Shown: one piece after another, positions 1 to 8,969 of the stretch
How the letters are laid out: each line of letters starts with the position of its first letter
How positions within the stretch are numbered: position 1 is the stretch's first letter
Origin: Culex pipiens pallens
Taxonomy: Eukaryota; Arthropoda; Insecta; Diptera; Culicidae
Direction: 5' to 3'
DNA length: 64,000 nt
NCBI RefSeq assembly: GCF_016801865.2
Contig: NC_068938.1
Span: 128,648,323 to 128,712,322 of the forward strand
Notes under the pieces: model-generated
Told to the model about the DNA's origin: nothing
What the model saw: the letters and a program-made list of their open reading frames with translations, nothing else
The model's database searches: none
Position numbers and translations under genes: made by a program

Positions 1-310
1 TATGTCAATTTTTATGTACAACGGTAAAAAACACGATTAAAAACCATTTCTGATCACTTTTTTTCATTTTAATGCAAAAAAAAAATTGACAAGACAACAT
101 TTTTTCGATGGATCAAGGTCCCCTTGGAACGAGCTGTCAAGTAGGAGCTTTTCTGTCAAGAAGGACCGCGAGGATAATTTTTCAAAATTGATTTAAAAAT
201 CCATTTTAAACTCTTTGTGGCCGTACAAAGGGTCATTGTACTCAGAAAAATAAGCTTTATCGCTTTAAACAATAATATCAGCAATCTAAGCTTCATTTTA
301 GGACCCAATT
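1..310 (+). repeat. Inverted-repeat element family A, copy 1 (cut by window edge)
   Basis: This copy matches 45427-45713, 45703-46034 and, inverted, 58960-59495. The complete copies start with AATTGGGTACTAAA and end with TTTAGGACCCAATT, so the family has short terminal inverted repeats and is about 300 bp long. No coding potential is seen. The left end lies outside the window. Confidence 0.7.
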
Positions 311-672
311 CGATCCATTCGATACACCAACAGACCAATCAATTATGATCTGTACATGTGTTGATAAATCTGTAAAACCACGCAATTTTCTGTGTCAGCA
401 TTTCAGCCCACCATGTCAAACTGACAACTCGCCGTTCACGCGCACGCCAAACGTCAGCGGACGTGTTCATTTCGTTGACGTTTGCCTGCGACGTGTAGTG
501 GTTTCTTCGTGGACGTGGATTTCAGAAAGCAGAAAGTGGTCCAAAAGTGCAGAAGTGGCTTCGGTTTCGTGCGCTGGACATTCACTAATTTCACCTGTGC
601 GTGGCAGACGGACTTAAAGTGCTGCCTTATTAAACCTTTCCCCGTTGGTGAACCGACAACAACAGAAATAAA
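311..672 (+). promoter_or_regulatory. Sec61beta upstream region and 5' UTR
   Basis: This is the non-repetitive stretch between the family A element and the Sec61beta ATG. It is GC-richer than its surroundings, which fits a promoter plus 5' UTR. TCATTT at 467-472 fits the insect initiator consensus, but no TATA box or well-spaced downstream element was seen, so the transcription start is not fixed. Confidence 0.4.
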
Positions 673-3600
673 ATGGTGAGTTTGATTGTAGATTGTGAGT
701 TCCGGTTCCGAAAATTACGGTGAAAACCTTTGTTTCCTTACCGTCAGCCTGCCCCAGCCAGCTCCACGTCCGTCGGTAGCGGAAGCCGTTCCCCGACGAA
801 GCCATCGTCGGCACCCCGGGCCAGCGGCGCCGGAGGTTCGAGCAATCTGAAGCAGCGCAAGACCACCACGACGGCGACCGCCGCCCGGAATCGCACCACA
901 GGAACCGGATCCGGTGGCATGTGGCGCTTCTACACCGACGATTCCCCCGGCATCAAGGTGTAAGTACTTTCACTGGGTTTAATTGAAATTTAGTTGGCAG
1001 TTTTAAGATTTGTCATTTAACATGGTTGAGTTTTAATGACTATCAAAATAGGGGTTATTTTTTAAGGGCACTCAAAATCTTCAAATTTGTATATCGATTT
1101 ACCAATTTTGATGTTTTTTTTTTTTTTTTTCATAAAATTATTTTTATTAGGTCCTTTTCGGTACTGGGACCTGGTTAGGACCGAGTCGGCTTTTGTAATT
1201 ACAAAAAACTTAATAATTACAGAGGATCTTGTGTGTAAATGTTAGTGGGAGGGGAGCCGATTACCCGCGGCCTACTCGGGGTTAGTAGGGAAGGGATTGA
1301 TGTTAAAGACAAGGCGTGGGAAGGGAAGGGGGATTGTGTAGGGGTCTTGGTTGGCTCTTCTGGCCTTTGCGTTTTGTCCTCAGCCGCAACTCGGTGTCCA
1401 GCTGCTGGGGCGATCTTGCTTTGCTTCCGGTGCAAACCAGAAACGACGGCTTTGTGTGAAGGCGAGTTATACTAAATAGAGGAAAACTAACTGGAAGAGA
1501 ACTAAATAGATATATTGGAATCTGAGAGGAACTGATAGATCGGATAGAGAACATCAAGGTCTAGCTGAGATAGCGCGTCTCGCATCGGGATTTCTGGTGG
1601 TCTTCCTCGGGCCCTGAGGGTATCTTTCAACTTAATTCTGTGAGCCTGGTGATCTGGACACGCCCATACGAGATGGTCGATGTCCTGATAACCCTGCCCA
1701 CAGTCGCATATGTTCGTATCACTCATGTTGATACGGTAAAGATGAGCCTTGGACGAGTAATGGTTCGACATAAGGCGGGACATCGTTCTGATGAATCCAC
1801 GCGTCAAGTCCATTCCCTTGAACCAGGCTTTTCTTTGCACCTTAGGTCGTATGGAATACATCCAACGTCCCTTGGTGTCTCCGTCCCATTGTGTTTGCCA
1901 ATCCAGAAGCGCACGCTGCCTCGGAAAACCGTAGCATTCTTGTAGGCTAATTGGCCTTTCAAAAATGTCTCCACTCTCAGCACCCTTCTTGGCGAGCAAG
2001 TCCGCTTTCTCATTACCCGGAATCGAGCAATGAGCGCGGACCCATACCACCGTGATGCTGAAGGACTGAGCCGCCAGGTTGTTTAAAGTCTTGCGTATTT
2101 CCGTGAGGAAAAACGCAGACTCCCTGGTCGGCTTCAGAGACCGGATAGCCTCAACAGAGCTAAAGCTATCGGTGAAGATGAAGTAGTGGTCAGGTGGCAT
2201 GGTCTCGATGATTCGCAGTGCGCAGTAAACCGCGGCTAACTCTGCGACGTAAACCGAACTCGGGTCCTTCAGCTTAAAGAACAGCTGATAAGATTCATGA
2301 TGAACACCGAAGCCCGTACAGCCGTCGAGCTTGGAGCCATCGGTGAAGAATCTGTTGTTTGGAGGAACATGGCTGTACTTTGATGCGAAGATCGACGGTA
2401 CAACTCCCCGCAGAAGATGGTTTGGGATACCGCGAGTATCGGCTTTCATGGACGTGTCGAAGCCAATCCGGGTGCTGCTGGTTAACGGAGGCGTGCGCTG
2501 TACCGTTGTGCTCGGGCTCCACTCCCACGATGACATAAAGTCATAATATAGAAGCATGCGCCGAGACTCAACGTGAAGGTTCAGCAACGTTTCAAAATTG
2601 TCAATTACCAGTTTATTCCTGTAATCACACCGGATCAGGAACCGGTAAGACAGTTCGTAGTAACGAGTTCGCAGAGGCAACACTCCCGCCAAGACCTCGA
2701 GGGTCATGTTGTGAGTTGAGTGCATGCATCCCAAGACAATGCGAAGACTTCGGTACTGTATCCGCTGGAGAACCAACAAGCGTGATTTCGCAGCTGACTG
2801 GAAGCAGAAACTGCCATATTCCAGCACCGAGAGTATCGTTGTCTTGTACAGTCGAAGCAGGTCAGAAGGATGAGCACCCCACCGGTTGCCAGAGACGCTG
2901 CGCAGAAAATTAGTTCTTTGCAGGCACTTTTGCTTCAGGTAGTTAATGTGCTTCCCCCATGTTCCCTTCTGATCAAAGATGGTTCCCATGTACATGAAGT
3001 GGTCCGACTGCTCGATAGTCTTTCCCGAGAGAGAAAGATTGAGCTGCGGCGGTTCATGCTTCCCCGTAAAAACGACCAGCTCCGTCTTCTCCGGAGAGAA
3101 TTCAATACCCTTTCCAACTGCCCAATGGGCCAAGTTGTTCAGGGTATCTTGCAAGGGTTCTAGCAGATCGACTTCCTTCTTGGCAGCGATTGAAACCACT
3201 GCGTCATCTGCGTACTGTATAAGGGTGCAGTCTCCGGTCAAGCAATCATCGATATCGCTGACGTAGAAGTTATACATGGATGGACTAAGGCGTGAGCCTT
3301 GTGCCAAACCCATGTAACTTATCCGGGTGATTGCCAGATCACCTTGCACAAAGTGCATGTGTTTTTCTGACAACAGGTTGATGAGGAAGTTGCACATCGT
3401 CGGATTGAGACCGCTCCGCCGCAGCTTTACTCCCAACACATCGATGGAGACTGAATCGAATGCACCCTTGATGTCTAGGAAGACAGAAGCCATTTGCTGT
3501 TTTTTACCACGGGCTATGTCGATCCCTGTGGCCAGCAAGGCTAGACAGTCGCTTGTTCCCTTGCCTCTCCGGAAGCCATACTGCGTGTCAGACAGCAAGT

Positions 3601-6600
3601 GCTCTCGTTCCATCCATGGTTCGAGGCGGTCGAGGATCATCTTCTCCAGCAACTTGCGTAGACACGACAGCAAGCTGATTGGACGATACGAGTTGTGGTC
3701 GGATGCCGGCTTACCGGGCTTTTGAATGGCAACCACCCGGACCTGTCGCCATTCGTGTGGAATTACGTTCTGCTCCACCAACGTGTTGAACAGATTCAAC
3801 AGACGCTGCTTGGCGACGTCCGGAAGATTTTTCAGCAAGCTGAACTTGATCTTGTCCGGACCAGGAGCAGTGTTGTTGCCCGTCAATAGTGCTATGGAGA
3901 GCTCTACCATCGAGAAGGGAGGATTAGAATCGCTCCCATCAACAACGTCGAATGATGGTTGTGTCGGCACCGAGTCCGGGCACACCTTCTTGGCGAAATC
4001 CAATATCCACTTGTCCGATTTTTCCACACTCTCGTTTGGAACGGAACCTCTACGCATGGCCCTCGCAACGCGCCACAGAGTGCTCATGGACGTATCTGCT
4101 GGTAATCCTTCAACGAACTCCCGCCAGTACATTCGCTTCTTCCGCTTCAGAGTATTACTGTACCTGCGATCAAGAGCTCTGTACTTTTGGAAGTTCGCTC
4201 GGATTCCACACTTGCAGAAGTCCACATAAGCTTCAGACCTGGCCGCCGAGAGATCCGTACACTCCTTGTCCCACCAGGGAAGAGGAGGGCGCGTTCGGAT
4301 GTACGGTCCCGGGACGGGTTTTGTCTGAGCTTGTAACGCACTGTCATAGATCAAATTAGCCAGAAACGCATATTCTTCAAGCGGTGCCAACCCAGCTCGC
4401 AACTCAACTCCAATGGAGACTGCCTCCGCGTACTGTTTCCAGTCGATATTTCGCGTCAGATCGTAAGGCATCTCCACCGTTGTCGATTGCTGTGGGCCAT
4501 GGCTAACCAGAATAGCGATCGGCAAATGATCACTGCCACGAGGATCTTGAAGCACGTTCCAGTCACAGAGAACTGCCAGACTGTTGGAACAGAGCGACAA
4601 GTCGATGGCACTCGCCTTCGTACCGGACGTAGTTGGCGTTGGTGGTGTTGCAATCCGCGTAACTTGCTTGTCCCTGTTTAGGAGGGTCATCTGGAAGTCG
4701 TCGCACAGTTCATGAATCAGATATGCTTGAGGGTCTGTCTTGTGACTTCCCCACTCGGTGCTGTGAAGATTAAAGTCACCCAGAACCAGTCGCGGTGCCT
4801 GCAACAGCTCAAGCATACCCCACAACTTTTGTCGAGTTAACGACACCTGTGGGGGAACATAGACGGACACAATGCAAATGTCCAGTCCTCTGATCCTGGC
4901 CTGTACTGCGACTGCTTCGATTCCTCCTAGCTTCGGGAGCGTGACCTTTCTAAAAGTGTGGCATTTCCTGACCCCAATCAGTACGCCTCCACCTCTATTT
5001 GGCCCTGCCCTGCTCTCTGTGATGAGATTGTACCCCCGGAAAGCTGGCGTCTCATCTCCGATAAGAAACGTTTCGCTCAGCGCAAACACATCACAGTCTC
5101 GTTCGAATGCGAATTGTTGAAAATCGTTTAACTTGGGGGATAAACTTCTGCAATTCCATTGTAGAAAGGAGATGCCGTTTTTCGTTTTTGGTGTATTACC
5201 CATCAAAGGAAATGAACGACAAGAGGGGCGTCGTGCTAGCAAGCTGTTTCCCGATGTGTCTAGCGAGAGGCTCAAACCGCTTTATGATTAAACGCGTCGG
5301 TTCACTCACAAAAGAGCACAGCCATTCCACGATTGTGGAAAAAGGAAGGACTCCTTTGAAGGCATCGGTGATCGGATTCGGTTGAGGAACCGTTTTTAGG
5401 GGGATCTTTGGCAGCTTGGGAACGGGCTTCAGCGGCTTGAGAGGAATTGGTGCCGGCTTCGGTGTCGGCTTCGGTGCCGGCTTCGGAGCGGGCTTACCCG
5501 ACGGACCGAAAGGAAAATCCTCCTCGAAGTTCAACGAGTCACTTTCCTTACCCTTGCCGCCAGCGGCTTTCCTGGACTTGGAAGCCTTGTTGCGCTTCGG
5601 GTTTGGCCCGGAAGAGTCACTTTCCTCGTCTCTCTGGAAGAGGACCTCCACATCGGAATCTTCGTCCCCCGAATCTTCGTCCGCCAAAGGAGCGAAGCGA
5701 TTGGGGTGGGTCACCTGACTAAGGATTTCCGCGAAGGACTTCTTGGAGCGTTCCCTCAAGGATCGCTTCATCTTGTCCTCGCGCTCCTTGTACTTTGGGC
5801 ACTGTCGAGTTTTGTGCGGTTCCCCGCCACAAAGCAGGCATTTTTCAGCCTGCTTTTGGCAATCCACGTCCTTGTGGGGGCCGGCGCACTTTGAGCACTT
5901 GCTCTTGTTGCTGCAGTAGGTCTTGGTGTGTCCCAACTGCTGGCAGTTTTCGCAGCTCATCACTCGCGGAACGTACAATCGAACTGGAAGCCGAAGCTTG
6001 TACAGCTCAATGTAGTCCGGCAGAGCTGACCCTGCAAAAGTCACCCGGAACGAGGCAGAAGGAATGAACTTCTTCTGGCCACCCTCGGTGGTGACGTTGC
6101 CCAGTTGCCGGCACTCGAGTACCTCCACAGCTGGAAGTTTAGGGTTCTTGAAGCGTCCCACCGCCCTTGAGAGGTCGACAAGCGAAAGACTGTCATCGGT
6201 CACCACGCCATCGATTTCGACTTTGTGGGCCGGAATCCAAACACGGTACTCAATGCTGAACCGCAGATCAGTTACGATCTGATTAGCTTGCACCGCGGAG
6301 TTCACGATCACGCGGAGCTTGCTCTTGTTCAGCTTGGTACATTCGACCACCCCAGGATAGTGCTTCTGCAAATCCTTGGTGATCTGTACAAAGTTTAACG
6401 GCTTCTGTTTGGGCCGGAAGAAGACCACCCATTCCGTTTGCGATCCCTCTTGATACTGACGAGGACGAGGAATCGGTTTTTGGGAATGAGGATTCAGGAG
6501 CGGTGGGGGATTTGGATCCGGATTCGGCACCGGTGTTTTAGGAGGAATTGGATCTGGATTGGGAGAAGGAATTGGGTTTGGAGTCAAGGGGGGAATCGGG

Positions 6601-8969
6601 TCTGGATTCAAGGGAGGAATCGGTGGTTGAGGGGGAACCGGATTCGGATCTGATTTAGGACGCTTTCGCTTCTTCCTCTTAGACCCGTCCGTGGATCCCC
6701 CTTTACCGTCAGCATCCTTATCCTTCAGGAAGTGGTCCCTGTTGGTGGTGTTTGAAGGAACTCCCGAGACAGAGTCCTTCATTTCCACGTCCTCGTCACC
6801 ATCAATGGATGAATCGAAATCAGATTCCTCGTGTTCCGACTCGGTCGGATCCATGATTGAGGAAAAAACGGAACAAAACTAATCAAACCAAAAATAAGAC
6901 TAAAATAACGCAGAAGAAATGAGAAAAAAAATCTAACAGGAAAAAAAAAAGTATGAGAAAAAAAAAACTAAAAAACTCGCCTTTCGCACTCACCGCCGAA
7001 CTGGCCGCACTGGCTGCCGCCCGCAGCGGGATGCGCGGGAAGCTCGTTTGCGCGCGCTTGTTGTTGTTGTTGTTGTGCTGCCTGCTGCCAGCCACGTAAA
7101 CAACGGGGTTGTCTCCGACCTGGCCTGGCCGAAAACTGGTCCGCCGACCGCAGTCGACTCTCCGGGGCCGATTCCACCGGCCAACGACCGTCTCTCGCCT
7201 CAGCTGCCTCCGCAGCCGCTGCTGCTGACTCCTCCTGCTGCTGCTGCTCGGATACGGGAACTCGTTCCTTCTCCGCCGCTGCACCGCCGCCGTGTCCACG
7301 ACGACCAGATTGTGGCTCCTCTGACCACCGGAACGGGCTTGTCCGCTCGCACACGCCTCGGAATCGCCGTGAAAAACGCGCCAAACACACCGCGAAAAAA
7401 ACACGACCACGCGCTGAGACTTCTGCCGGAGCAATGAATTTTGATGTTCTGTGTCTATTCTATCCGGAACCAATCGAAAATATCAAACTCAATCATATTG
7501 TTGTTCAAAACATGGCCAAAACTATTGTCCTGATTTGTCCCAGATTATACTGCTCATAAAAATGGATCCATGGATTTTGTACCGAAATCAGTGAGTGAGA
7601 AATCGGTAAAAATAAAGGTCGGTAAACGATCTGTCAAAATGAATATTTTTTACCAAAAATCGGTTGTTCTATGAGGAATAATGAACTCAACAAATTCAGT
7701 AATTTTATATTAACCGAAATATGACCGGCACTGTTAAAAATTTCCGAATTCGGTAAAAATAAATCTAAGAGTTATGGAACGGATTGATTGTCTCAAAAAT
7801 ATCGCAAAATATCATTTTGTAATGTTGTGGGTCTTAAGCTAGAGAAGATCTATTAAATTAGTAAAAAAAAACAAGTGAAAAATTCAGGGAAAGTGTCTGC
7901 ATTTAGATGAACAAAATTAATTCACTATAAAACTATTAAATCTGGACATTTTTTAATCAAGTTCTAGACGATATTTTTGGAAAAAATAATCCTTAACGAG
8001 TTCTGTAGGTAAAATATATTGTGGGATAATATATAAGTTTTGTGTAACGGGGATAGGGAATGAGTTTTGTTTTATTGATTTTTAAAATGTAAAATTTAAT
8101 GCGTAGATTAAAATTTGGTATTTTAAATATAATTTGTGGGGTGGAATGTGGTTAATAAACAAATGGTTACTGAATGTTAGATATGTATTTTAGTGTTGTA
8201 TTTGGAGTGAGTAGTCGCGATGATATTTTTGATTATTTGAAGAGTGCCCGTTAGTTTGTTAGTGGAATCTTCTGTTATTTTGGGGGTGTGGGGAAGATTG
8301 TTTTTTTTGGGAGAGGAGGGGGATTTTTGGTGGGTGGTGAGGGAGGGGTAGAAAGTTGAGGGTGGTGGTTTGGGGGAGGTTTGATTGTGGTGGTGAAAGG
8401 TTGGTGTATTATGAAGTTTTAGTAAGTGGGGGGAGTAGGGGTTTTTGGGGATTGTTAATTTGGAATGGTATGGGAAGTTTTGTTGGGTAGGTATGTTGGA
8501 AAAAGAAGGTTTTGATTTTTTAGGTTATTGGAGGATTTTTGGATTGTGGTTGGGGGGGTGATTTTTAAATGTTTGGTTGTATTTTATGTAAGTGGTTTGT
8601 TGGGGGGGTGGTATGTTGATTTGGGGAGTTTTGGAGGATTTTTGGGTTGGGGGAGGGGGAGGGGTTTGGAGTTTTGGTGGATGGTGGGAGGATGGAAGTT
8701 TTTTTATGGGGGAAGGATGATGTGAGTTATGGGTGTTGTGTTGAAGTGTTGGGAGAGTGTGGTGAGATTTTTTGGTTTGGAGTGCTTAGATTTGGGATGG
8801 AGGGGGTGTGGGGGGGTTTTGTTTTGTGGTTATTTAAGATGAGGTGGAATTAGTTGATTTGGACAAGTAAATAGTAAGAAAAGAGAAAGTGAAAGGGATG
8901 TGTGGATATGATCGGGGATGAGAGCACGTGTTTATGCTGCACATCTGGGGCAAGTACACCCGCTCTTAA
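673..8969 (+). CDS. Sec61beta: Sec61 beta subunit of the ER protein translocon (interrupted, last exon damaged)
   Basis: The product is the small tail-anchored subunit of the Sec61 channel, which passes nascent proteins into or across the ER membrane. Exon 1 contributes only the ATG (673-675), followed by the donor GTGAGT. Exon 2 (748-959) follows the acceptor CCGTCAG and ends at the donor GTAAGT. It encodes the Ser/Gly/Thr/Arg-rich cytosolic part and the family motif MWRFYTDDSPGIKV, which precedes the membrane helix. The tail VFMLHIWGKYTRS plus stop is readable at 8928-8969. The roughly 15 residues between IKV and VFML cannot be found, because the sequence there falls at the edge of a C-depleted block and hits an in-frame TGA at 8919-8921. 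Intron 2 carries a 6.3-kb LINE in antisense. Identity is secure; intactness of this copy is doubtful. Confidence 0.85.
1104..1115. repeat. Target site duplication, left (LINE)
   Basis: AATTTTGATGTT is repeated exactly at 7437-7448. The two copies bracket the LINE and mark its insertion point in Sec61beta intron 2. Confidence 0.9.
1502..5203 (-). CDS. LINE ORF2: endonuclease / reverse transcriptase / RNase H
   Basis: This is the polyprotein for target-primed reverse transcription, 1233 residues from the ATG at 5203. The open frame extends slightly upstream, but this ATG overlaps the end of ORF1. An N-terminal apurinic-type endonuclease shows FLQWNCRSL, LSETF, GDFNLHS and SDHLP. The reverse transcriptase shows APGPDKI, YRPISLLSCLRKLLEK, FLDIKGAFDSV (motif A), AQGSRLSPSMYNFYVSDI and the catalytic YADD. 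A C-terminal RNase H shows FFTDGSK, VAELAAVYCAL, FTDSFSSVEAI and HCSIPGNEKADLLAK, so all acidic positions and the His are present. A CDCG...H...C zinc-like cluster follows. No internal stop or frameshift is seen. A cellular gene is ruled out by the domain set and flanking duplications. Confidence 0.95.
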   Translation of the reverse strand: MGNTPKTKNGISFLQWNCRSLSPKLNDFQQFAFERDCDVFALSETFLIGDETPAFRGYNLITESRAGPNRGGGVLIGVRKCHTFRKVTLPKLGGIEAVAVQARIRGLDICIVSVYVPPQVSLTRQKLWGMLELLQAPRLVLGDFNLHSTEWGSHKTDPQAYLIHELCDDFQMTLLNRDKQVTRIATPPTPTTSGTKASAIDLSLCSNSLAVLCDWNVLQDPRGSDHLPIAILVSHGPQQSTTVEMPYDLTRNIDWKQYAEAVSIGVELRAGLAPLEEYAFLANLIYDSALQAQTKPVPGPYIRTRPPLPWWDKECTDLSAARSEAYVDFCKCGIRANFQKYRALDRRYSNTLKRKKRMYWREFVEGLPADTSMSTLWRVARAMRRGSVPNESVEKSDKWILDFAKKVCPDSVPTQPSFDVVDGSDSNPPFSMVELSIALLTGNNTAPGPDKIKFSLLKNLPDVAKQRLLNLFNTLVEQNVIPHEWRQVRVVAIQKPGKPASDHNSYRPISLLSCLRKLLEKMILDRLEPWMEREHLLSDTQYGFRRGKGTSDCLALLATGIDIARGKKQQMASVFLDIKGAFDSVSIDVLGVKLRRSGLNPTMCNFLINLLSEKHMHFVQGDLAITRISYMGLAQGSRLSPSMYNFYVSDIDDCLTGDCTLIQYADDAVVSIAAKKEVDLLEPLQDTLNNLAHWAVGKGIEFSPEKTELVVFTGKHEPPQLNLSLSGKTIEQSDHFMYMGTIFDQKGTWGKHINYLKQKCLQRTNFLRSVSGNRWGAHPSDLLRLYKTTILSVLEYGSFCFQSAAKSRLLVLQRIQYRSLRIVLGCMHSTHNMTLEVLAGVLPLRTRYYELSYRFLIRCDYRNKLVIDNFETLLNLHVESRRMLLYYDFMSSWEWSPSTTVQRTPPLTSSTRIGFDTSMKADTRGIPNHLLRGVVPSIFASKYSHVPPNNRFFTDGSKLDGCTGFGVHHESYQLFFKLKDPSSVYVAELAAVYCALRIIETMPPDHYFIFTDSFSSVEAIRSLKPTRESAFFLTEIRKTLNNLAAQSFSITVVWVRAHCSIPGNEKADLLAKKGAESGDIFERPISLQECYGFPRQRALLDWQTQWDGDTKGRWMYSIRPKVQRKAWFKGMDLTRGFIRTMSRLMSNHYSSKAHLYRINMSDTNICDCGQGYQDIDHLVWACPDHQAHRIKLKDTLRARGRPPEIPMRDALSQLDLDVLYPIYQFLSDSNISI
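5196..6854 (-). CDS. LINE ORF1: gag-like nucleic-acid-binding protein
   Basis: The protein has 552 residues from the ATG at 6854 and should coat the element RNA. The acidic and Ser-rich N-terminus is followed by a basic patch (KRKKRKRPK, about 59-67), then a Pro/Asn/Asp-rich stretch (about 68-130) of repeating NPDPIPP-type units. A globular region follows (about 140-300). Three CCHC knuckles lie at about 301-314, 320-332 and 339-352, with spacings CX2CX4HX4C, CX2CX3HX4C and CX2CX4HX4C. The C-terminus has a Lys/Pro repeat (PKPAPKPTPKPAP type, about 455-485). The TAA overlaps the ORF2 start in ATGGGTAA, which suggests termination-reinitiation for ORF2. The frame is intact. Confidence 0.92.
   Translation of the reverse strand: MDPTESEHEESDFDSSIDGDEDVEMKDSVSGVPSNTTNRDHFLKDKDADGKGGSTDGSKRKKRKRPKSDPNPVPPQPPIPPLNPDPIPPLTPNPIPSPNPDPIPPKTPVPNPDPNPPPLLNPHSQKPIPRPRQYQEGSQTEWVVFFRPKQKPLNFVQITKDLQKHYPGVVECTKLNKSKLRVIVNSAVQANQIVTDLRFSIEYRVWIPAHKVEIDGVVTDDSLSLVDLSRAVGRFKNPKLPAVEVLECRQLGNVTTEGGQKKFIPSASFRVTFAGSALPDYIELYKLRLPVRLYVPRVMSCENCQQLGHTKTYCSNKSKCSKCAGPHKDVDCQKQAEKCLLCGGEPHKTRQCPKYKEREDKMKRSLRERSKKSFAEILSQVTHPNRFAPLADEDSGDEDSDVEVLFQRDEESDSSGPNPKRNKASKSRKAAGGKGKESDSLNFEEDFPFGPSGKPAPKPAPKPTPKPAPIPLKPLKPVPKLPKIPLKTVPQPNPITDAFKGVLPFSTIVEWLCSFVSEPTRLIIKRFEPLARHIGKQLASTTPLLSFISFDG
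6855..7403 (-). other. LINE 5' UTR
   Basis: This is a GC-rich leader of about 550 bp with CAG/CAA-type runs (a poly-GTT run on the + strand near 7060-7075). Long open frames on both strands reflect base composition. None shows a recognisable domain and they are not called as genes. Confidence 0.6.
7404..7436 (-). promoter_or_regulatory. Candidate internal promoter (initiator plus DPE) of the LINE
   Basis: The first element base is C and the second an A (7435), reading TCATTG across the junction, close to the initiator TCAKTY. Exactly at +28 to +32 (7408-7404) the minus strand reads GGTCG, which fits the downstream promoter element RGWYV. Insect LINEs commonly use such TATA-less internal promoters. 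The spacing is seen directly; the activity is inferred. Confidence 0.5.
7437..7448. repeat. Target site duplication, right (LINE)
   Basis: This 12-bp repeat matches 1104-1115 and lies immediately beyond the 5' end of the minus-strand LINE. A duplication at the 5' end shows that the element is full length and not 5'-truncated. Confidence 0.9.
7449..8272. other. Sec61beta intron 2, right part, increasingly C-poor
   Basis: No gene is seen. From 7449 to about 7980 the composition is ordinary AT-rich intron, with repeated TCGGTAAAAATAAA-like motifs near 7600-7770. From about 8041 C becomes rare on the + strand (about 11 C in 8041-8272), leading into the C-free block. Confidence 0.6.
8273..8912 (+). 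other. C-free, G/T-rich block
   Basis: 8273-8784 contains no C at all (512 bases). The only C residues up to 8912 are at 8785 and 8864. G runs of 5-7 are frequent (for example near 8551, 8601 and 8811), so G-quadruplex formation is possible. The block is not a simple tandem repeat and has no coding potential. The right edge runs into the damaged last exon of Sec61beta. Candidate causes are a consensus artefact over a difficult template or a strand-asymmetric mutation tract. Confidence 0.9.
8928..8969 (+). pseudogene. Sec61beta: Remnant of the last Sec61beta exon
   Basis: GTG TTT ATG CTG CAC ATC and following codons give VFMLHIWGKYTRS and a TAA at 8967-8969, the expected C-terminus of Sec61beta. 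Upstream of 8928 the same frame reads His, Glu, then TGA, and no splice acceptor followed by the expected GPVPVL sequence is visible. Either the assembly is wrong here or the exon really is broken. A functional copy elsewhere cannot be excluded from this window. Confidence 0.75.

Larger units (their letters stand above)
1116..7436 (-). mobile_element. Full-length non-LTR retrotransposon with RNase H domain
   Basis: The element is about 6.3 kb on the minus strand, flanked by an exact 12-bp duplication and ending in a poly(A) tract (T run at 1116-1130). Order on the minus strand: 5' UTR (7436-6855), ORF1 gag (6854-5196), ORF2 (5203-1502), then a 3' UTR of about 370 bp containing a hairpin-like GGTCC/GGACC segment just before the tail. 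ORF2 carries endonuclease, reverse transcriptase and RNase H domains. RNase H occurs in the I, Loner, LOA and R1-type clades of insects, and I would place it in that group without naming the family. Both ORFs are open and the duplication is perfect, so the insertion is young and possibly still competent. Confidence 0.93.

Noticed and set aside
6883..7473. Open frames of 130-196 codons on both strands
   Set aside because: They fall in the GC-rich LINE 5' UTR with CAA/CAG-type runs; mutually overlapping in several frames without any motif.
8528..8853. Trp/Gly/Val-rich open frames in the C-free block
   Set aside because: They follow from G/T-only composition, not from coding constraint.
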